Shown here: in pieces, positions 6,627 through 11,612 of the stretch
Position numbering within the stretch: the stretch's first letter is position 1
Layout: the number at the start of each line of letters is the position of its first letter
DNA from: Geminicoccaceae bacterium
GTDB lineage: Bacteria > Pseudomonadota > Alphaproteobacteria > Geminicoccales > Geminicoccaceae
Direction of reading: 5' to 3'
Assembly (NCBI GenBank): GCA_030824835.1
Contig: JAPJRA010000041.1
Location: 1 to 11,612, forward strand
DNA: 11,612 bases
The notes under the pieces: model-generated
What the model was told of the DNA's origin: nothing
Seen by the model: only the letters and a program-made list of their open reading frames with translations
Database searches by the model: none
Program-made: the position numbers and the translations under genes

Positions 6627-8410
6627 TGGCGTGGGCCTTCGGGCTTCAGTGCCAGGAGCCGCTCCAGAACCTCGGCCCCGGCCACCCCTGTGGGCTGCAG
6701 CCCGTTCCGCTGCTGGAAGCTCTGGATGGCCTGCCGTGTGCGCATGCCGAGGATGCCGTCCGCCGGCCCCGGATTGTAGCCCGCCTCGCGCAGCGCCGCC
6801 TGGATGGGCAACACCAGCGCTGGGTCATCCACGCCCGCAGGCGCCGCCGACGGCACAGCCGTCGGACTGCTCGCCGGAGCTGGCGCCGGCTTGGCGGCCG
6901 CAGGCGATGACGCGGGCTTCTTTTCCAGCCCGCCGCTGTTGGCCTTGCGGTAATCGTCGATGAAGCGGTCGATATAGTAGACGAACGTCGCGAGTTCGGC
7001 GCCCCGGTCTTGCCCTGCCCGGGAAAGCCCACCGTCACCCCAGGTACCGGTGATCATGTGGAGCGATGGATCACGCGCCAGAACCACCTCCTGCCGCAGG
7101 CTCAAAAATACCCGGAAGTCGCACCCCTTCGCCGGATCACCGTTGGTGAGATAGAGTTCGAGTCGCGGCTTGCCCGGCGTGTTCTCCACCTCCTGCTCGG
7201 TCAGCAGGCGAATACCGGCCAACTTCAGCCGCTCGGTGCCGGCATCCAGCACCTGTTTCTGCAGCCGACCCTTGAGCGCCGGCGGCTCGGACAGGTAGCC
7301 CGTGAACAGAAGAACCCCCGGCAGTCCGCGCAGGCTGCCGACGGGTGTGGTCATGGCCGATGTCGGCAGCGGTGCGCAGGCGCTGCCTGTGTCCGCCGTC
7401 GCCGCCTCGGACACGCCGCCTGCCGGCGACTGCTGCTTGGCCGTGGACTGGGCAGCGGCCAGCGGTGTCAGCGGTATCGGCGCGGCAGGTGTCGCGGTCG
7501 CCGTTGCCGGGGACGCGCCTGCGGGCGGGGACGCCGGCTGCGGCGCGTTGTTGTCGCTCGACGACGAGTTCTGCGCGGCCAGGGCTGCTCCGGCCAGCCC
7601 GGCGGCGGCCGTCGCGGCGGCGGTCGCACCGGACAGGTCCGGCGAGCCGACGGCGCTCGGGGCATCGATCGAGAGCGGTTCGGACTTTGCGGCGAGAGCC
7701 GAAACGGCGTCGGCCCCGTCTCCCGCGTCGGAGGCGCCCGGCGGCGGCTCGTCCACCTCCGCTTCTGGAGGCGCTGCCGCCGCCGGCGCCTCGGCCGGCA
7801 GGTCCATGGGCCGATAGGGGTTCGCATCGGCTCGAAGATCGGGCGCCTGACCGTTCTCCACCCAACGGATGTAGCGTGCGACCGTGCCGATACCGGCAAT
7901 GGGTACGGGCGCGCCGCCAGATTCGGGCTGCAGCTCGGATGCGGCTAGAAGCTCACCCACGTGGGCCGGCGCCGACAGCTCCGCCAGGGTCAATGCCGGG
8001 CCGCTCTCGTCGCCGGGACGGAAGCGGCCCTCCGGGTTGGCGTTCTCGATCTCGATCGCCGGATAGCCACCGGCGTCGACCCGTAGCACGACCGGCCCGC
8101 GCTTTCCCGTGCAGTCGATCGGCTGCGGCGTGCAGACGATCTCCCAGTAATCCTCGTCCAGCCGCTCCGAGGCGCCGAACCGGGCGTAGCCGTCGGGATC
8201 GAAGCGATACTGCAGACCGGCGACCGTGCCGGACTGGTAGGTGTCCCAGCCGACCGGCCCGCGCAGCAACAGCTCGTTCTGCACACTTCCGGCCACGAAC
8301 GGGACGGCCGTGTCGACGATGGCTTGCTGGGCCGAGGCCAATGAACCAGTGCCGGCCCAGACGAGGCCGGCCATCACACCCGGGCCCGCCCAGCGCAAGC
8401 GACCCTGCAC
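6623..8410 (-). CDS. exported Ala/Pro-rich protein with C-terminal peptidoglycan-binding domain
   Basis: The 595-aa protein begins with a signal peptide (QGRLRW, hydrophobic core, probable cleavage at ASA/QQ). Residues about 28-200 form a folded-looking region with VGWDTYQSGTVAGLQYRF and a Cys pair in CTPQPIDC that I do not recognise. A low-complexity Ala/Pro/Ser-rich stretch (about 205-345) follows. Next comes a second globular domain starting LRGLPGVLLF and ending FIDDYRKAN, resembling a recurring uncharacterised bacterial domain. After another Ala/Pro linker, residues about 528-588 are a PG_binding_1 repeat (LPIQAALREAGYNPGPADGILGMRTRQAIQSFQ). No catalytic domain is evident. It probably anchors to the cell wall in the periplasm and may scaffold the secreted-glycan machinery encoded upstream. 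The start is GTG, 2 bp after the preceding stop; the function of the two unknown domains is open. Confidence 0.85.
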   Translation of the reverse strand: MQGRLRWAGPGVMAGLVWAGTGSLASAQQAIVDTAVPFVAGSVQNELLLRGPVGWDTYQSGTVAGLQYRFDPDGYARFGASERLDEDYWEIVCTPQPIDCTGKRGPVVLRVDAGGYPAIEIENANPEGRFRPGDESGPALTLAELSAPAHVGELLAASELQPESGGAPVPIAGIGTVARYIRWVENGQAPDLRADANPYRPMDLPAEAPAAAAPPEAEVDEPPPGASDAGDGADAVSALAAKSEPLSIDAPSAVGSPDLSGATAAATAAAGLAGAALAAQNSSSSDNNAPQPASPPAGASPATATATPAAPIPLTPLAAAQSTAKQQSPAGGVSEAATADTGSACAPLPTSAMTTPVGSLRGLPGVLLFTGYLSEPPALKGRLQKQVLDAGTERLKLAGIRLLTEQEVENTPGKPRLELYLTNGDPAKGCDFRVFLSLRQEVVLARDPSLHMITGTWGDGGLSRAGQDRGAELATFVYYIDRFIDDYRKANSGGLEKKPASSPAAAKPAPAPASSPTAVPSAAPAGVDDPALVLPIQAALREAGYNPGPADGILGMRTRQAIQSFQQRNGLQPTGVAGAEVLERLLALKPEGPRQ

Positions 8411-8412
8411 GG

Positions 8413-9864
8413 CTACTGACCAGAGCTCACGGTTGCCAGCCAGGGCGGTGGATCGGGCAGGTTGCGCCGCGAGCGGATCTCGGTGTCCCGATACTGGGTG
8501 AACCAGATCTCGACATTGTTTTCCTTGGGCGGGGTCAGGATCCTGCCCTCGGCCTTGTAGAGCATAGCCGCCAGCAAGATGCCGTTATTGTTGGCGGTGA
8601 ACACCTGCATCGGCCCTCCACCGTTCTCGAGCAGACCCTCGTAGAAGCCGCTCGCCGGGTCGTAGAGGTCGGAGATCGCGCTGAAGAGCAGGTCCGTATA
8701 GGGCGTATCCCATAGCGCCCACATGCCGAACGCAGCCTTCGTCGCGATGGCGGCATAGTCGGGCGCGTAGTCGCCGCGCGGGGTTACCGTGTTCCACGGG
8801 TAGCCGTTCGCAAAGATCGTGTCGTAGACGAAGAAGGGGCCGCCCTTGACGTTGTGCTCGCTGCGGGCGGTCATGAAGCCCGTGTTCTTGTAGCGCCGCT
8901 CCTGCACGAGGTAGATCCGGTCGGCGAAGGCGGCTCGCCAGCCGTCGGTATGGGTCGCATCATCCGACGCATAGTCCCCGGGCAAGTCCCAGTTCAGCTC
9001 GAGCCCGTCCAGCACGTAGCCCTCGGTGACGACGTAGTTGCTGGTTTGGAACACGCGCGGGTCGCGCGCATCGTAGGGTACGTCGACGCCGAAGATCGGG
9101 ATCGTCGCGAACGGCTGCGGACGTCGCGCCGCCACCGGGGCGAAGCCCCAGAGCATGAAGCCCTTGGCACTGTACTCCTCGTAGCCGAGCCGGCCTTCCT
9201 GCGGGTAGGCGAGCTCCCCCTTCTTGTTGACATGGGCGCCGCGCAGCCAGCCGTCCTTGTCCACCACGTTGCTGTAGTCCCAGCGCAGCAGCACGGAATC
9301 GATCGAGTTGCCGAGATAGGGGTAGCGGTTCTTGAGGATTCGCATCCAGATCAGGAAACGGCCAATGTCGAGTCCCGAAAAGCCGATCTCGCCCGGCTTG
9401 TTCGCATAGTCGACCATCTCCCCGGTCTTCGTGTTGTACACTTTGTTGGGTAGCTGACCGCGAAACAGCTTCATGGTCTTGAAGGTTGCCAGCAGCTTGT
9501 ACATGCGGCTGTCGAACTCGACCTTGTTGATGATGCCGAGCTCGTAGGCGGCGACGGCGCCGCTGACATAGGATGCCGTGTCCCAGAGCGTGGTCGAGGG
9601 ATAGGAGCCCACCGAGTTGGCGAGGCCCGTATCGGCCTGGGTGAAGGTCGCGAAATAGGTCCAGGCAGCCCGCGCGATGCCCATTTCCTGCTCGGTCAGG
9701 GGCCCGTGACGGCTCTTGTAGGGCCGAACAAAGGATCCTTCGCCACCCTCCTCGACCGAGACGGGCTTGGTGGTCTCCTCGGCCATGGCCGGCAGGTGCG
9801 GCATGAGCAGCAGCCATGCCAAGAGGGCCAAGAGCAGGCGCGATCGCGGCATTGGCTTCCTCAT
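8413..9864 (-). CDS. DUF3131-family protein, periplasmic (second of tandem pair)
   Basis: The 483-aa protein has a cleavable-looking signal peptide (PRSRLLLALLAWLLLMPHLPAMA, cleavage near residue 28). The rest matches the DUF3131 pattern: DTGLANSVGSYPSTTLWDTASY (about 78-99), LPNKVYNTKTGEMVDYANKP (138-157), GLDIGRFLIWM, QEGRLGYEEYSAKG (222-235) and a C-terminal ATKAAFGMWALWDTPYTDLL. The aromatic-rich, helix-rich pattern with repeated motifs recalls alpha/alpha-barrel (six-hairpin) glycan-active proteins, but the family has no established activity that I can name. The ATG at 9864 overlaps the previous stop (ATGA); a longer open frame reaching 10149 merely reads into the upstream gene and gives no signal peptide. 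Next to a GT2 synthase, processing or guiding of a nascent polysaccharide in the periplasm is the likeliest role. Confidence 0.88.
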   Translation of the reverse strand: MRKPMPRSRLLLALLAWLLLMPHLPAMAEETTKPVSVEEGGEGSFVRPYKSRHGPLTEQEMGIARAAWTYFATFTQADTGLANSVGSYPSTTLWDTASYVSGAVAAYELGIINKVEFDSRMYKLLATFKTMKLFRGQLPNKVYNTKTGEMVDYANKPGEIGFSGLDIGRFLIWMRILKNRYPYLGNSIDSVLLRWDYSNVVDKDGWLRGAHVNKKGELAYPQEGRLGYEEYSAKGFMLWGFAPVAARRPQPFATIPIFGVDVPYDARDPRVFQTSNYVVTEGYVLDGLELNWDLPGDYASDDATHTDGWRAAFADRIYLVQERRYKNTGFMTARSEHNVKGGPFFVYDTIFANGYPWNTVTPRGDYAPDYAAIATKAAFGMWALWDTPYTDLLFSAISDLYDPASGFYEGLLENGGGPMQVFTANNNGILLAAMLYKAEGRILTPPKENNVEIWFTQYRDTEIRSRRNLPDPPPWLATVSSGQ

Positions 9865-11219
9865 TGCGTCACAGGTCGCGTGGGCGTCAGCATCGGCCCG
9901 AAGGCGCGATAATGCAGGCTCTCCAGCAACACGGCGTTGGCGTTCGCCGTGAGCGTGCCGTTGGTGGCGCCGTCCGCCTCGAACCGTCCGGCGTACCAGC
10001 CCCGTTTCGGGTTGTTCAGCGGGTATACCTGCTCGAGCAGCTTGGCCGTGTAGGGCGTTGGAAACAGTGCCTGCCAGCCGAACACGGCCTTTGTGTCGAG
10101 AAAGCGCAACTTGTCGAAGCGCTCGCCCTGCGGCGATAGCACGGCCCAAGGGGCGCCGTTACCGACGACGCAATTGTAGAGAAAGAACGGCCGTGTCGGG
10201 ACATGGTCCTCGCTGACCGCCGTGGCGATGCCGGTCCGCGTGAACCGGTTCTGCTGGGCGCGCAGCACCGCCCAGGCCAGCGCCCGAGAACGCTCGTCCA
10301 GCCCGAATTCGAGGCCACCCAGAACATAGGGCTCGCTCGTGGCGCAGACGTCGGCGCCGAAGTGCTTCGCATCGCGGCCGTCCACCGGCACGCGCACCCC
10401 TTCGACGTCGGCGAAATCCAGCGTGTCCGTGACCTCGAGGGCCACGAACGCATCCTGTCCGGCCAGCACCAGTCCTTTGGCGGCATATTCCTCGTAGCCC
10501 AGCCGCCCCTCCTGAAGCGGTGTGTCCGTGCTGTCCGGATCGGCCGTCGTGTGGAGACCCATCATCACCCCGTTGACGAGCAGCCGATCGAGGCGCCACC
10601 GCTGCCTGATCCGCTCGACCTGGGCCGCGTGCTCGGGATAGCCGCGCCTGACGACCTCAAGCGAGATCAGAAGCCTTGCCACGTCCAGCGCCGACCAGCC
10701 GATGCCCGAGGTGGTCGGCTTGCCGTTGTAATCGGTCATGGCGAGGGTACGGACGTCATAGGACTTGTTCGGCAGCGCGTCCTTATAGAGCGGCAGACGC
10801 TCGATCGAGGTCAGCGCCCGGGTGATGCCGGAATCGAAATGTGGGCCGTCGACGAGCTGCAGCCGCTGGGCCGCCACGAGCGCCATGAAGAACGAGCCGA
10901 GCTCCCAAGCCGTGGCGCTGTAGAATCCGTCCACGGAGCCCGGCAGGCCGGTATCTGGACGCGTATTGTTGACGAAATACTGCCAAGCGATCCGCCCCCA
11001 TGCCAGCTGGTCGGCACGGAGCGGCGACGGCGACGGGCGGGGTGCCTCGCCCGCTGCTGCGAACATGGCCGCAATATCGGCGCTCGCGGCGAGGCGCGGC
11101 TCCGCCTCCTCCACCGCGGCCAGGGACTGCACGCCGATGATGATCGCGAAGCTGGTCAGCAGTGCCAGCAGGAACACGATATGCCCGCGAGCATGGCGGA
11201 GCCCGTCACGAAACCTCAT
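9861..11219 (-). CDS. DUF3131-family protein, membrane-anchored (first of tandem pair)
   Basis: The 452-aa paralogue of the next gene shares QEGRLGYEEYxAKG (236-249), DTGLPGSVDGFYSATAWELGSF (about 89-110), LPNKSYDVRTLAMTDYNGKP (149-168) and ALDVARLLI. It also shares a C-terminal DTKAVFGWQALFPTPYTAKLL. Its N-terminus (GHIVFLLALLTSFAIIIGVQSLAA, residues 12-35) is a hydrophobic helix after a basic start and lacks an obvious cleavage site. It is probably a signal anchor holding the domain on the periplasmic face of the inner membrane. The ATG at 11219 lies in an ATGA overlap with the glycosyltransferase stop; a longer open frame to 11462 reads into that gene out of frame and is rejected. The different export signals of the two paralogues suggest divided labour, one at the synthase and one free. 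Confidence 0.88.
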   Translation of the reverse strand: MRFRDGLRHARGHIVFLLALLTSFAIIIGVQSLAAVEEAEPRLAASADIAAMFAAAGEAPRPSPSPLRADQLAWGRIAWQYFVNNTRPDTGLPGSVDGFYSATAWELGSFFMALVAAQRLQLVDGPHFDSGITRALTSIERLPLYKDALPNKSYDVRTLAMTDYNGKPTTSGIGWSALDVARLLISLEVVRRGYPEHAAQVERIRQRWRLDRLLVNGVMMGLHTTADPDSTDTPLQEGRLGYEEYAAKGLVLAGQDAFVALEVTDTLDFADVEGVRVPVDGRDAKHFGADVCATSEPYVLGGLEFGLDERSRALAWAVLRAQQNRFTRTGIATAVSEDHVPTRPFFLYNCVVGNGAPWAVLSPQGERFDKLRFLDTKAVFGWQALFPTPYTAKLLEQVYPLNNPKRGWYAGRFEADGATNGTLTANANAVLLESLHYRAFGPMLTPTRPVTQ

Positions 11220-11612
11220 GCTGCTGCATCCGCCAGACGCACGCTGCGCTCTCGGGCGAGGGATGCCTCGACCGTTGCCGGATCGTCCTCGCAGTAGAGC
11301 GCCGCCCCGACCATGGGCAGCAATGCCAGAACGTTGTTGATTCCCCAAAACAGGTTGGCCAGCAGGGCACCCAACTCGTAGTCCCGCAAACCCAGCTGCC
11401 AGCAGCTGAACGCGAACACGAGACTCCAGACGGTAAGCACGATGATTGCGAGCTGCGGCCACACTAAATGGAGGAAGTCCCCTTCCTGGCGCTCCTTGGG
11501 GGTTACCTTGAACTTGATCTCCTGGCCACGCAGGACGGTCCAGATGGCCCGCAGGTTGATCGGAAAGAACGCGATGTAGGCGGCCTTTGGCTTGTAGCCT
11601 GGAATGCCCCAG
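11216..11612 (-). CDS. cellulose-synthase-like GT2 glycosyltransferase, C-terminal part
   Basis: Only the last 132 codons are inside the window; the catalytic domain lies beyond 11612. The visible part reads GYKPKAAYIAFFPINLRAIW, then FKVTPK (codons 11512-11495), then a membrane segment (VWPQLAIIVLTVWSLVFAF). A second membrane segment (LANLFWGINNVLALLPMVGAALY) and a short polar tail follow. FKVTPK fits the FxVTxK gating-loop motif of BcsA-type cellulose synthases, which lies just before the last transmembrane helices. In BcsA a PilZ domain binding cyclic di-GMP follows these helices; here the protein ends about 30 residues after the second helix, with no RxxxR or DxSxxG motif. It is therefore a processive beta-glycan synthase-like enzyme of the inner membrane. 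The exact polymer is unknown and the identity rests on the C-terminus only. Confidence 0.8.
   Translation of the reverse strand, partial: WGIPGYKPKAAYIAFFPINLRAIWTVLRGQEIKFKVTPKERQEGDFLHLVWPQLAIIVLTVWSLVFAFSCWQLGLRDYELGALLANLFWGINNVLALLPMVGAALYCEDDPATVEASLARERSVRLADAAA

Larger units (their letters stand above)
4607..11612 (-). other. seven-gene polysaccharide plus partner-switching operon
   Basis: Transcription runs from beyond 11612 down to 4607. Junctions in order are: GT2/DUF3131 ATGA overlap (11216-11219); DUF3131/DUF3131 ATGA overlap (9861-9864); DUF3131/PG-binding 2-bp gap; PG-binding/receiver-PP2C GTGA overlap (6623-6626); PP2C/STAS 11-bp overlap; STAS/kinase 9-bp gap. There is no room for an internal promoter outside coding sequence, so the synthase genes and the signalling genes are almost certainly co-transcribed. 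The promoter lies outside the window. Confidence 0.88.

Noticed and set aside
7440..7800. Possible tandem DNA repeat in the GC-rich Ala/Pro coding stretch
   Set aside because: The codons are compositionally biased but I see no fixed repeat unit; it is an irregular low-complexity linker.
7345..8715. 456-codon plus-strand frame opposite the PG-binding and DUF3131 genes
   Set aside because: Its Arg/Pro/Ser-rich composition is typical of a reversed Ala-rich coding strand, and it spans two real genes on the other strand.
9865..10149. N-terminal extension of the second DUF3131 protein
   Set aside because: The extra 95 residues are out-of-frame translation of the upstream gene. The ATG at 9864 gives a proper signal peptide and an ATGA overlap.
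10203..11297. 364-codon plus-strand frame opposite the first DUF3131 gene
   Set aside because: It is a shadow frame without motifs; the opposing gene has a conserved family pattern and a coupled start.
11220..11462. N-terminal extension of the first DUF3131 protein
   Set aside because: It lies in another frame of the glycosyltransferase gene; the ATG at 11219 in the ATGA overlap gives a membrane anchor.

Overview
The window is GC-rich DNA with long G/C-ending ORFs on both strands and densely packed genes. It reads as a chromosomal segment of a proteobacterium, most likely an alphaproteobacterium of the Rhodospirillales type. That placement rests on general gene style and is not proven. I saw no tRNA, rRNA, CRISPR array or origin.

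Left part (1-954): debris. An IS5-family element enters from the left edge (1 to about 265, minus strand). Its transposase has a stop codon exactly where the family has a conserved Trp. The element lies against a GH10 endo-xylanase pseudogene (266-820, minus) that is cut off at the IS border and has two in-frame stops.

Middle (955-4574, plus): a two-gene transcription unit joined by a GTGA overlap. It encodes an exported GH3 beta-glucosidase/beta-xylosidase-type enzyme and a type-B carboxylesterase with a Tat-like signal. With the dead xylanase they look like the remains of a small plant-polysaccharide (hemicellulose) utilisation locus, or a glycan-trimming pair for the neighbouring operon.

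Right part (11612 down to 4607, minus): one tightly coupled seven-gene operon. In transcription order it holds: the C-terminus of a cellulose-synthase-like GT2 membrane glycosyltransferase, with an FxVTxK gating-loop motif but no C-terminal PilZ domain; two tandem paralogous DUF3131 proteins, one membrane-anchored and one with a signal peptide; an exported Ala/Pro-rich protein ending in a peptidoglycan-binding domain; and a complete partner-switching module. That module comprises a receiver-PP2C phosphatase (RsbU/SpoIIE type), a STAS anti-anti-sigma-like protein and a small GHKL (RsbW/SpoIIAB-type) kinase. Adjacent genes overlap or lie within 9 bp.

The most interesting reading is an exopolysaccharide synthesis/export machine hard-wired to its own partner-switching signalling module. 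No sigma factor is visible, and the synthase lacks the usual C-terminal c-di-GMP receptor. This resembles in logic, not in gene order, the SypE/SypA control of the syp polysaccharide in Vibrio fischeri. The GH3/esterase unit converges on this operon with only 32 bp between the stop codons.
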